Origin: Synaphobranchus kaupii
Taxonomy: Eukaryota; Chordata; Actinopteri; Anguilliformes; Synaphobranchidae
DNA: 64,000 nt
NCBI GenBank assembly: GCA_029718625.1
Contig: CM056380.1
Span: 45,061,754 to 45,125,753, forward strand
Reading direction: 5' to 3'
This document shows, piece after piece, positions 1 to 10,825 of the stretch (position 1 is the first letter of the stretch; each line of letters starts with the position of its first letter). The translations under genes and the position numbers were made by a program. The notes beneath the pieces are model-generated. The model was not told where the DNA came from. It made no database searches and saw nothing but the letters and a program-made list of their open reading frames with translations.

Positions 1-936
1 CAAGTCTACCTTCTGTGGCACCGCCTCCATTGTGCCCAGCAGACCGACCAGCATGGCTAGGTGCAGCACCTGGAAGGAACTCCTTGAAGCTATAGCACAG
101 GAGCTGCATGGGGCGGCAGGCCGGGGTGGTGATCCTGTGGCCAAGACCTATCGGGAAGCCGAAAACCTCATCTTCCGGAGAGCCCAGCAGGATAGCTTCC
201 CAGAGGAAATTAGTCTCCTGAAGGCCAGTAAGCCCATCCCCTCCAGTAGTAGACTACTAACCCTGTCTCCCGAGCTAGACAAAGCCGGAGACCTTATCCG
301 CGTTGGAGGCAGACTCCGGCAGAGCTTTACTCCGACCAAGGAACAAACTTCCGGGGAGGAGAGAGGGAGATGCGGGAAGTCTTCGCCGAGCTATCGTCTG
401 ACCTCAAGCAGCAGCTTGCCAAGCAATGGATCGCCTTCAATTTCAACCCCCCTGCAGCACCACACTTTGGAGGAGTCTGGGAATGGGAGATCCACTCCGA
501 GAAGACTGCATTATACACTACGGTGGGTGCTCAGCCAGTCACTGAAGAAGTACTCTGGACAGTACTCCTTGAAGTGGAATGGATCCTTAACTCGAAGCCA
601 CTAGGCTACATCTCGTCCAGCCTCACCGACCTCGACCCTGTGACACCCAATGTCCTTTTGATGGCTCTTTGCCCCAGGTCGGCTACCCAGAGACAGACCT
701 CCTGAGTCGTTGTTGCTGGAGGCACTCACAGGTGCTAGCAGACCACTTCTGGTCAAGTTTCATCAGAAACTACTTACCTTATCTGCAAACCCACCAGAAG
801 TGGCATGTTACCCCAGCCGATATTACCGCAGACTCTATTGTTATGCTAATAGACCCTCAGCTACCTCGGTCCTTGTGGCCTATCAGACACGTTACGAAGG
901 TACACCCCAGTGCTGATGGACATCTGTCGACCTGAG
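1..936 (+). pseudogene. BEL/Pao retrotransposon pol remnant (integrase region)
   Basis: This is the 3' part of a BEL/Pao-type pol gene, broken into several frames. The frame open from position 32 reads through a linker ending in the RVGGRLR motif (near 300-325), which precedes the integrase zinc-binding region in BEL/Pao elements. The frame then changes. From 370 a second piece contains APHFGGVWE and LNSKPLGY, typical of the integrase C-terminal part. From about 700 a third frame has WRHSQVLADHFW and PRSLWPIRHVTKVHPSADG, matching the C-terminal domain found after BEL/Pao integrases. The zinc-binding segment and the first catalytic residues are missing between about 328 and 365, so no active integrase can be made. 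The family call rests on remembered motifs, not a search. Gypsy is less likely because of the RVGGRLR and C-terminal motifs. Confidence 0.85.
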
Positions 937-1087
937 GATTGGTGACCGAGAGTACACTAGACCAGTGGCCCGGCTGGTCGTCCTGCCAGCCATCCCAGCA
1001 GACCAAGACGATAGGGCATAGCGCCCCCTTAGTTAAACTTGTTCACCTTTGTAGAGAGTGAAAGTGCGAATTACATTCAGGGGCGGC

Positions 1088-1590
1088 TGTTAGGAAGGTT
1101 CACTAAGTTTCATTCTTTTTGTTAGCTTAACTATGTACGCGTGCCTGCTGTAGCATTTGTGGAGTGCGCACCTTTCTCCTTAGTTACGGTGCAAGCCCAG
1201 TTCCTTTAGTTACAGTGCGAACCTATTTCAATTACAGTACAGCAACAAGAAAGTGCTGTGTTTCGGCCCTCGCTCTATCCCGCCGTTGAGAACGTTTCCA
1301 TTCAGAGTACTTGTGTGTCCATGTGATAATGTGATAAAGTCCCGGGTTAAGTTAAAATATGTACCTGACCTGATTTATGCTTAAGTGGAGGTCGTTCTTT
1401 AGATCCCTAGATTTCCTTAGTTAGCCGATTAGCCCTCACATCGGTATTTACAGTACATAGGTTCAATACAGGGTTTTACTAAAGTGTGTTGGAATTGTTT
1501 ACAGGCTTTTTACAGTTCTCATCTCAATGCTAGCAGTCATTAACGTTACCATTTAAATAAAAGGCAGCTGGTAATATTACCTCATGAGAG
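1088..1590 (+). mobile_element. Probable 3' LTR of the BEL/Pao element
   Basis: Non-coding DNA after the pol remnant begins with TGTTAGGAAGG at 1088, directly after a purine-rich AGGGGCGGC stretch that could be the polypurine tract. An AATAAA signal lies near 1556. The left boundary is fairly clear. The right boundary is a guess because the second LTR is not in the window and no target duplication could be matched. Confidence 0.5.
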
Positions 1591-1633
1591 AGCTAGTTAA
1601 TTTATGCATCCATATGAAGTGTTCAATGCGCAA

Positions 1634-2249
1634 TTAAAGGTTGTATCAGCGATTTTGGGTGGAAACATAAATGATCACATTCATCTGATTTTTCCTCACG
1701 ATCCGCTAGCTGCCCACCCCATAAGCAGGCCGTCAAAAAACCGCGTCTCTGTAGGCAGCCTATGCTCCGAGATCGTACACAAAAACAAATGGTACTACCA
1801 ACTACTCAAAACCAAAATAAACAGTATTCCAACCAATCACAATGATCTGCACAAACGCTAATACTCTTATCTCGCTGAAATCTTGACGGATTTACAAACG
1901 GTTTGGTTTTTTACAAACGTTATTAACGTGGTTATAATTCTGGATGCTTGAACACTATTTTTTAAAACATAACATAATTATTCATAAGTATGTTTGTTTG
2001 GGATTTCGCTTCAGAAGTGACGTCACGTTTGTGCAGATCATTGTGATTGGTTGGAATACTGTTTATTTTGGTTTTGAGTGGTTGGTAGTATCATTTGTTT
2101 TTGTGTACGATCTCGGAGCATAGGCTGCCTACAGAGACGCAGTTTTTTGACGGCCTGCTTATGGGGCGGGCAGCTAGCGGATCGTGAGGAAAAATCAGAT
2201 GAATGTGATCATTTATGTTTCCACCCAAAATCGCTGATACAACCTTTAA
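1634..2249. mobile_element. Fold-back MITE flanked by TTAA (Kolobok/piggyBac-like target)
   Basis: Arms of about 220 bp (1634-1860 and 2034-2249) are inverted copies separated by about 170 bp. The outermost bases are TTAA at 1634-1637 and again at 2246-2249. Between them the termini read AGGTTGTATCAGCG and its complement. A TTAA duplication is characteristic of piggyBac and Kolobok transposons; the superfamily is therefore an inference. Readable frames in the arms are mirror images of each other and have no domain. Confidence 0.7.
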
Positions 2250-2298
2250 GCAGACCGAATTTAAAGGTGAAATTGCCGACTCGAGAGTGTAGTATGTA

Positions 2299-3468
2299 CA
2301 GTTGAAGTTTACATACACTGAGGTTGAAGTCATTAAAACTCATTTTTAACCACTCCACAGATTTCATGTTAGCAAACTATAGTGTTGGCAAGTCAGTTAG
2401 GATATCTACTTTGTGCATGACACAAGTAATTTTTCCAACAATTGTTTACAGACAGATTATTTCACTTTTAATTCACTATATCACAATTCCAGTGGGCCAG
2501 AAGTTTACATACACTAAGTTGACTGTGCCTTTAAATTTTTAATATTTGGTCGCATATCCTTTGGCTTTGCATGCCATGACTTCCTGATGTCTGTGACCCA
2601 ACAACATCAAAAGACTCTTGATATCTTATTTTCTGGTACTCTTAAAAGCGATAACGTCTCTGCATTTGAATGGATCTCTATGGGAATTGGGGGGTGGGAC
2701 TAGATTTAGCTGTAAATTACACTGGAACCGTATGGAACACATGGTTTGCTAAATGGCTGTAAGTCATCAAGGGTGTGATGTATCAAACAAGCCTTAAATC
2801 ATCACTCTGCTGCCAGAAATACAGTAGATGTGGATGGATAACCTGAAGGGTTTCTTCTCCTGACTTATTTTTCCATAGAGTTCAATACGAAAATTTGTCA
2901 GGAGAAACAATCCTTAAAGTGATCCATCCATATCTACTGCATATCTGGCAGCAGAGTGATGGTTTGAGGCTTGTTTGATACACCAGACCCTTGTTGACTT
3001 ACAGCCATTTAGCCAACCATGTGTTCCATACTGTTCCACTGTAATTTACAGCTAAATCTAGTCCCACCCCCCTATTCCCATAGAGATCCATTCAAATGCA
3101 GAGACATTATATTATCACTTGTAAGAGTACCAGAAAATAAGATATCAAGAGTCTTTTGATGTTGTTGGGTCACAGACATCAGGAAGTCATGGCATGCAAA
3201 GGATATGCGACCAAATATAAAATATTTAAAGGCACGGTCAACTTAGTGTATGTAAACTTCTGGCCCACTGGAATTGTGATATAGTGAATTAAAAGTGAAA
3301 TAATCTGTCTGTAAACAATTGTTGGAAAAATTACTTGTGTCATCCACAAAGTAGATGTCCTAACTGACTTGGCAACACTATAGTTTGCTAACATGAAATC
3401 TGTGGAGTGGTTAAAAATGAGTTTTAATGACTTCAACCTAAGTGTATGTAAACTTCCGACTTCGACTG
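2299..3468. mobile_element. Non-autonomous fold-back Tc1 element with Sleeping Beauty-type ends
   Basis: The left end (from CAGTTGAAGTTTACATACAC) and the right end (ending in TTCGACTG) are inverted copies, flanked by TA at 2297-2298 and 3469-3470, the Tc1/mariner target duplication. Each end has the IR/DR layout of salmonid-type (Sleeping Beauty) elements: the outer GTTTACATACACT direct repeat recurs about 200 bp inward, near 2510 on the left and near 3245 on the right. Unlike a normal Tc1 element, no transposase gene lies inside. The inner 600 bp is also an inverted repeat, so the whole 1.17 kb folds back with only a few tens of bases at the centre (about 2860-2900). It would need transposase supplied in trans. 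Confidence 0.9.
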
Positions 3469-3470
3469 TA

Positions 3471-4664
3471 TGTAGCCTGCGTATATTTAGCTGAATTAAC
3501 AACATAACACCGCAGCATTGGCATTTATTGTGCTATTTCAGACTGTTATCATTATTAAGGGATTACTAATAACAGAACATCAGAATTGAATACATCAGTT
3601 TAATAAGTTAGATAATAAGTTAGTATTTACACGTATAATTCATGTGTACTTCATAGGGGTGTAATAATTACACTTAATAGAGAACAGATATGATTTGTAC
3701 TGTATTTGTTGTGTAAGTAAATTGTAGTTTTTGTCCTATTCATAACATCCCTGCCTTCAAATGCCTTATGTTTATGCTGTATGTTCTGTGTTTCACAGAA
3801 ACGCAATTATTCTGAATAAAATCTACCTAAAACCTTCCTCTGGATTCTGACTGCATTCTGATAGATGCCCCTGGTGCGAACTACAGCTCTATATTCAGAT
3901 CCAGCTACACCTTATACAGTCCTACACTGAATCCTCCCTTACAGATTGAGAATGTACCCATTTTAAAAGTTGAATAAATTTCATATTTTCATATTTTGTC
4001 ATGCATTGTGTGTTCTGCTTTATGTGTCCACCCCGTCATGGCTGGTCCACCCTGTCATGCACTGGTCCACCCTGTCATCTTGATATTTTTAAATAATAAT
4101 TCAATAATACTGTGAAATATCTGTATATATAATCTAGTGTATTCAATAGCTAAGTGGGGAGCAATAATATGCAAATAAAAAACTGCATCCAAATATCACA
4201 GTTTTCTCCAAATTAAAAAGAAAATATGTGCAAATTGTATGTGTTTCTTTATAAGCAGATGGTTTACATAAAATATTTTATTTATTTATAATTTGAAAGC
4301 AAACAAATAACCCTGTTTAGGAAAGGGACATCATACCCTTCAGAAAATGTAATTTTCATCTTAATATTGCAATGAAAACATATTTAGCAGTAATTTATAT
4401 GTCCATGACAGGGTGGACATATCTTATGGTTTATTCTCCGAATATTGGCCCATAATTATCTGAAAATATGTGTGGGAGCTCAGCTAATATATATTTCTAC
4501 AATTTGAGTGTCTACTATTTATGATAAGACATAAAGGGAATGGGAAATTAAGACCAAAATGTGTGAGTATTTTGAGGGTTGAAAGGCACTCTATGGTGAT
4601 ATTGACCCAGCTAGGAACGTTTGACCGCTGTTTTGTCCTAGGGTTAGAGGGACGATAATGCACG
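3471..4664. other. AT-rich stretch, no gene seen
   Basis: No coding potential or RNA gene is visible. The only local structure is a short cluster of the motif CCACCCTGTCAT at 4030-4080 (three near copies) and its complement in TGACAGGGTGGAC near 4407. Confidence 0.5.
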
Positions 4665-5240
4665 ACTATGGCAAGCCAAATGAGGATTTATTCCATATCC
4701 TTGATATCCAATTTACGGTTTCCCACTAGTTGCCCGTTTTTCACAACGTGTTGGACATTGTGTCTTACTAGTTCAACGAAACCGTTTTGATATCAAAGAT
4801 TGGCACCTTACTAGTCATGCATTTTGAGCCACTAGTTGCGCTTTTATTCTACACGTTACACCAGAACCTTACTAGTTGCACCACAGTGCCGACTAGTGGC
4901 ACCACAGCCACAACTAGTCAGCCTTTGAACCCACTAGTGGCCTTTTAAGCCTAACGTGTTGCAATTAAAGCAGCACTACCCAGTAAACATGCGTTGGTTG
5001 GGCCAATGTTGGTTAATGGTCATTATGGTTGGCGACGGTCGCCGTCTCCTGCCAACGTTGGCACACTGTTGGAATGTGACTGTAGCCCAACAGTTAAATA
5101 TTTCGTCGTGAGCCAATATTGGTACAACGCTGGAATACCACTCTTTCCCAACCGTCGCATCATCGTCATGAACCAACGTTACCACACCGTTGGCTTTGTG
5201 ATTTTAACCCAACCGTCGCATTTTAATCGTAGACCAACCT

Positions 5241-6536
5241 AGATGGCATATCCAGACCAGTGAACAATCGCGATGACATTTTTAAAGTTCAACTGAAAAT
5301 TTACCAGATGGAGAGAGACAGTTAAACCCGTTAAGTGCGTTCTTCGCTCTGAGCGAAGCTGAGCCGCTCAGTTACTTAGCTAACGTGCCAGCCTCACTCC
5401 GAAGCTAACGTTAGTAAAGCTGCATTTTGGTAAGTTAATAGCTAATTGTCTGATATTTCCCTTTCTAAACTTATGTCCAATTTGAATTGTATGCTTAACG
5501 TTACTTGTTTTACCCAATTTTAGTCAAATGGATTTTCATAATGTTACCGTTGACGTTACCGTTAGCTAGCTGGTTCTGAGGTAAATTAGCTAGCTAACTG
5601 TTAGCAGCTAACCCCACACTGCTGGTAGTTTGCTAAAGTTAACTTATACAAAAGGTGAAGTGGTTACCGTTATAAGGGTGCCACAAATGAGATAACGTCA
5701 GCACACTGTCATCCGTCTGCTAGCTATTTTGGAGTGGCATGCTACTGACTGCCTGGTACATTATGCCTCATTGCCTCGATCTGTGTGGGACCTGCCGCAG
5801 AGGAGCATCGGATGGTCCAGAGGTTGACTGAGCATCCGTATCGCGGTCTCCAGATCATTCATGACTTATACTATTACGCTCCGAAGTTGGGATAAGCCGT
5901 CGAACTACCCTCTTTTAATGGTGAGTGTTCATATATTAGTTTAACTTGTGTTTTGTTTAGTTTTGCTGTGCAACGTTTAAAGTTAATGTTGACGTAACGT
6001 TAGCTATCAAAATAAACACAACAGGCTCTGGCTGTAGCTATAGGTAGCGTTTTCTGGATTTTAGCTAAGGTTAGTGCTAACTGACTATTGTTAGACAGCA
6101 TAAGACAATTTACGTTTGACGTAGCTAACGTTAGTTCAACACATCGAACACATCGTTACCAAAGAACAGTGGGGGGAAAAAGCTTGCAAACAGTGACAGC
6201 AAACGTTAGCTAGAGAGGTTGCTAGCTAGATATACTAGCTGTTGGATGTTCTAACGTTAACGTTACGTTATCTAAAGCTTGATGTTAACGTTACGTGCCC
6301 CAAAGCATATTCTGGCCATCAGTTTCGTTGACTTTGTGGCCCAAGTGCCCAGTGTAATTTTTTACATGTCTACCCCTGTTTCTGCACACATTCTGAAGTC
6401 AACTTTTTTCCTTAATTGAAACAGGTTCAAGTCAGTATTATGACTGCACTCTTTCTGCTGCTCATCAAATTGGAGGTAAATAAGTTACGTCTTGCATGTA
6501 CAGGGTTCAGCAATGCATATTGGTGAGGGCCTGGGT
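5241..6536. other. Non-coding part of the 8.4-kb element
   Basis: It contains many GCTAACGTTAGC-like motifs and two exon-like pieces with plausible splice sites (about 5745-5928 ending at GTGAGT, and 6425-6475 bounded by ACAG and GTAAAT). Joined, they would encode only a short peptide with no recognised domain, so they are not called as a gene. Confidence 0.35.
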
Positions 6537-7517
6537 AAAAGCCGGAATGGAACAGCGGAAGGAAGCTCGGAATGGCCAATCGTGCTTTGTGCCAAAAAGG
6601 ACCTCAGTTCAAATGCCTGCAGCACTTGCTGTGGAATGCACATCAATATAATCAGTTTCTGAATATACTTTCATTTGAGCATAGAATTTATATCATGAAT
6701 CATGAAATATCTGAAAAATTTATCAAAACTAATATAGCATTATCAAACATATTTCAGAGCCCCTCATCACCCTTTTGGATTAAGACATCAAGATAAGGAT
6801 TTCACCTTTTGAAAGTGCAGAGTCTTTTGTTTAAAATGAGTATATTCCATCCTTGATGACTCTATAAGTGGATCAAAATGATATTTTGATGGAAAAGGCC
6901 TTTTGGAGAGGATAAGGATATATTTCAATATCAAGCCCCAAAAATCCCATTCTGCATTAACACATCAAGGCATGATGTATACCAAACTAAAGCTTTGGAT
7001 CTGCCCTTCGAGTAAGTGTATATGATGATATGGGTTCATGCAGAAATTGTGCATTATTTGGACTGCAATCAAGTCTGACCATTACATCTACCATAAGTCA
7101 GTTATCATTCAAATATATTCATATCATCTCAAACAGGCCTTTTCCATTCAAATATAATTTTGATCAACTTATAATTGAGTAATCAAGGACTGAATATACT
7201 AATTTTAAAGAAGAAGATCTGCACTTTCAAAAGGTGAAATCCTTATCTTGATGTCTTATTCTGAAAGGGTGATGAGGGGCTCTGAAACATGTCTGCTAAT
7301 GCTATTAATTTTGATCAATTTCTCATATATTTCAAATTTATATTTCATGGAAATTCCATGCTCAAATGAAAGTACATATGATGCCCATTCAGAAACTGTT
7401 AAGATTGTATTGATGCACATTCCACAGCGAGTGCTGCAAGCATTTGAACAGGTATTTTTTGGCACAGATCACTCATGGCCATTCCGAGCTTCCTTCCGCA
7501 GTTCCATTCCGGCTTTT
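6537..7517. mobile_element. Palindromic MITE (TIR AAAAGCCGGAATGGAAC)
   Basis: Arms of about 480 bp are inverted copies, with AAAAGCCGGAATGGAAC at 6537 and its complement ending at 7517, and the centre near 7020. The arms differ at scattered bases. No target duplication is clear. Apparent open frames in the arms are complements of each other with no domain. Confidence 0.75.
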
Positions 7518-8314
7518 GTAGTAAAAGTGACTACAGTTTATCTTTAATATTTCTTTAGTTTGGGGGAGAAGGGCAGTGCCCTGCCTATGTCCGATGTTTC
7601 AATGTAACATTGCCGGAGACAAATAAGGCTTTCTTACACATTGGGGGGGACACGTCCCCCGTTGTAATGACGCCTATGTTGCGTAGCCAGGTTTTCAGTC
7701 TGCATAACGGCGAGAAGGATCGCTCAGACGCCGCAACAGAGAGAGAGAGAGAGAGGAGAAGGGGCGGGGGCTAAGCTACTGTAACGCTAGCGGGCCACAC
7801 AGTCAGTATTGCTTTTCCTCAAAAAAATATATTGACAATGTATTTGTCATTTCACTTAATGTTCCGTGAGCCATGTTGTGTTTTTGTCTGTCTGAGACAG
7901 GTGGAACAGGGGGAAGCTGAATTGAACATTGGACAGCCAGTCTTGAGGGACACATCATCTGTGAGGTTATCCAGCCAACTTTCCTGACAGGGCTTGCTGC
8001 TGTATTTTCCACATTCTACAGCTTCAGTGTTTAATACCAAGAAGAGGCTGCATGCACACTTGAATTCTTTCAAAGGTTAGATACTTGCAGGCAAAATTAC
8101 CCAGTGTTTCTGTTGTTTCTCTTTTTACTTGCATTTAAATATGAACTAGTTAGAACACACAGCTAATTTACTGTAGCTACAGGTGCTCGGCAGAATCTAA
8201 ATCAAAAGCAAAAAACTTCATGTAGCTAATGTAAAATGCTCCTTTTTAATGACCAAAAATGTTTCAACCCAGATGGGTCTTCCTCAGGATGTGAATAACA
8301 TAAACCAGGTGTGA
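7518..8314. other. Non-coding interval with a GA tract and a possible Penelope-like fragment
   Basis: A short GA repeat lies at 7738-7759. An exon-like segment at 7901-8075 is flanked by ACAG and GTTAG. On the minus strand near 8250-8305 the order CCTGAGGAAGACCC ... GGGTTGAAAC resembles the decayed hammerhead-type segment common in Penelope-like elements. Confidence 0.3.
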
Positions 8315-8410
8315 CTAATATAGGTAATTACAAGACACGTGACCAAATACCAGAAAGGTTTATTACCCTTTCTGGTATTTGGTCACGTGTCTTGTAATTA
8401 CCTGTATTAG
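8315..8410. repeat. Perfect hairpin 1
   Basis: The stem GGTAATTACAAGACACGTG...CACGTGTCTTGTAATTACC has over 40 paired bases and a loop of about 8 nt near 8360. It is directly followed by a second hairpin. It may be a short MITE or a site of template-switch replication. Confidence 0.85.
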
Positions 8411-8413
8411 GTA

Positions 8414-8517
8414 ACAGATATAGTTCATATTTATGTGAACATCTGTCAAGAGAGGTGATCTCCATTAAAGGGTGATCTCTCTTGACAGATGTTCACATAA
8501 ATATGAACTATATCTGT
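8414..8517. repeat. Perfect hairpin 2
   Basis: The stem ACAGATATAGTTCATATTTA (8414) pairs with the complement ending at 8517, continuing through a GAGATCACC-like inner stem to a small loop around 8465. Only three bases separate it from hairpin 1. Confidence 0.85.
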
Positions 8518-8943
8518 CGGCGCACATGTAAAAGCTGGCGTTACCTAAATTAAAGCAGAGACGAGAACTTCCTGTCGGAAGCTGCGGAAGCTGATTGGCC
8601 TGACTAATAACGGTTTGGCGGTGCACATGTAAACAGAATCAATGGGAAATAGCACATGGGTACTGATGTACCGATAGATGACACAATTTAACTTAGGCTA
8701 ATTGTAGCCCAGTTGCAGAAAATTAGCCTACTATTTGCAGCCTACGAGGTGGCGTAGGCTACGTTTGCCATCCAGTAGTCACTGAGGTAAAGAAAGTAGC
8801 TACATTCTGCTTAATTTACTTAAAAATACAGACAGTAATTAATTAATTAGTTATTTACTTCACTTATTTTCCTGAATGTTTTGGACTCTTAACTATTGCT
8901 CCATAACCGGCTAATTCAAAGCGGATCGCCGGGTTATTTCTTG

Positions 8944-9462
8944 AACTTCTATATCAATTTTATAAGTTTAATTTTAGTCTTGAAGCTTACCACACTAGAA
9001 CTGTGCCTCCCGGTTCCCTTGTTTGCAGACGCGCTGATCTACGTAAGTGGTGGTTAATTCCAGCTGCAGGTCTATACTGTATACTGGAAGGTTTGAAATT
9101 GATCAGATTCGCTGATAGATTAAAGCACCATCTCACCACCCCGCCTACAAATACAACCTGGGGGAAACACTTGTATACAATGTTTTTGATTTTCATAGCT
9201 AAATTATACATCGCCGAACTCGGAAGAACCTGAACATAATGAGGATGGCATCCCTTTAGTCATCAGACTATTATCTATCAGCGAATCTGATCAATTTCAA
9301 ACCTTCCAGTACACAGTATAGACCTGCAGCTGGAATTAACCATCACTTACGTAGATCAGCGTGACGCAGCGTGTCTGGAAAAAGGGAACCGGCAGGCGCA
9401 GTTGTAGTGTGGTAAGCTTCAAGACTCACATTAAACATATAAAATCGCTATAGAAGTTTCCC
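8944..9462. repeat. Inverted repeat, arms about 180 bp
   Basis: Arms 8944-9122 and 9275-9462 are inverted copies sharing GCTTACCACAC, GGTTAATTCCAGCTGCAGG and CTGATCAATTTCAAACCTTCC (in complement). The spacer is about 150 bp. It is likely a MITE, but no flanking duplication was found. Confidence 0.7.
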
Positions 9463-9989
9463 ATCCATAGGTTGTGTAGTTATTAGCCAGTAGCAAACAA
9501 GCTGTGGGCCATTTTTGAAAGATTTAACTTTTGCCATAACATGTCAGCAGACAAAATATGTCTCGCTTGTCCAGTAAATATTTCAAACAAAGGCGTTACA
9601 GTGGTTTGAAACTTTGAATAGAATGTATCCTACTAATTTGTGAAATAATCCTGTTCAAAAGTTCGTCTGTAATCTCCATTGCATTCTCGTTCGAAGAGTT
9701 GCCTATCGGACTAGAAACAGGACAGAACTTCTGGAAGGAAAGTCTCTTTCTGCGGATATGGTAGCTGGTACTTCCGAGCCCTGAGATTCACTCCACGCTC
9801 CCAGAGGCTAAATTTAGCCGATGGGTTCCAAGATTGGATAAAGGGTGACCCATGCTAATTTAAATAGACATAACAGGGTTGAGTTCAGTTGACTTTCAAC
9901 TAATTGAGGAAGTGGATTTCCTTCAAAATTTCAATGTTAGAGGGCTTTTAGAAGTTAGAAGTCATTTAAAGATGGTTAGATCCAATCTA
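9463..9989. other. Interval with no feature seen
   Basis: No repeat, RNA gene or coding pattern was recognised. Confidence 0.4.
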
Positions 9990-10397
9990 CGATACGATAC
10001 AACTTTATTGGTCAGCTGGCGCTGAAATTTGTTTTGCATCCATGGCATCTCCGTTCAAGATATACACAGAACATATAATTACAGAAGACGATACAGGCTG
10101 AAACATGACACCATCAGTTGGCAGCACACTGATTTACACATTTTGATTTAGCAGCAGGCTAGACTGATGTACAAAAGAATTCGTCAGTCTGTTGCGCTTA
10201 AATTTAGGGACTCTAAAACGCCTCCTGTTGGGCAGCAGTTGGTATTCTCCATTTAGAACATGCAAGGGGTCAGAAGAGATACTTTTAGCAAGTCTGCAAT
10301 CTGCAATAAAGGAAATTATAATGTATTGTAATTGTGCAGTTCTATACTGCACATTGAATTGAAGGTACTGTATATTGAGCACAACCCAGTTTAACAA
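9990..10397 (-). pseudogene. 3' end of a decayed LINE (C-terminal ORF2 fragment and 3' tail)
   Basis: The minus-strand frame from 10397 reads DPLHVLNGEYQLLPNRRRFR and then NRLTNSFVHQSSLLLN. This matches the usual C-terminal pattern of several fish LINE ORF2 proteins (LPSGRR...R and NR..NSF.P..I.LLN). Downstream on the same strand comes a 3' UTR with a GCAAAACAAATTTCAGCGCC segment. Upstream reverse transcriptase is absent, so this is a 5'-truncated dead copy. The exact clade (CR1/L2/Rex) cannot be decided here. Confidence 0.55.
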
Positions 10398-10481
10398 CCA
10401 TTAAGTCCATGACATCTGAATGAGTTGGTCAAAACGTTTTTCCACACCACCTGTAAACATACACTATGGATTTTCAGGCGC

Positions 10482-10645
10482 TTCGTAGGAATAAACCCAG
10501 AGAGGGGCACCGAGGCTGGACGGGGCAAAGTGCTGTCCAAGAGAACTGCTAAAGTCACCCATAAGAAGACAACAAAGGTCAATCCTCATGTCTCCACTCC
10601 ACTGAAGAAACTGATGGACTTCAGAACTGAGTGGGACTTCATATA
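10482..10645 (+). other. Exon-like open segment, unidentified
   Basis: After a weak acceptor (TTTTCAG, ending near 10477) the frame stays open for about 55 codons, is rich in Lys, Arg and Thr, and ends with MDFRTEWDFI and a stop at 10643-10645. The charge pattern and clean end look like a terminal coding exon. I do not recognise the protein and found no convincing upstream exons. It may be chance. Confidence 0.2.
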
Positions 10646-10825
10646 AGGCAGTGAGCTGAGCTCACTCCGTTACTCTCCACACAGTCAGTCAGTCAATCAC
10701 TCTCTCAATCACTCACTCTTTCACTTGTACCCCACCCCCCCCACCCCACTGTCTGTATTTGAAAAACATTATTTTATTTTGATAATGTGCCATGTCTGTT
10801 GGTGTTCAATATCTGTTTGTGTTAA

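Noticed and set aside
2299..3468. Autonomous Sleeping Beauty-type transposon
   Set aside because: The ends fit, but the interior contains no transposase frame, not even a decayed one.
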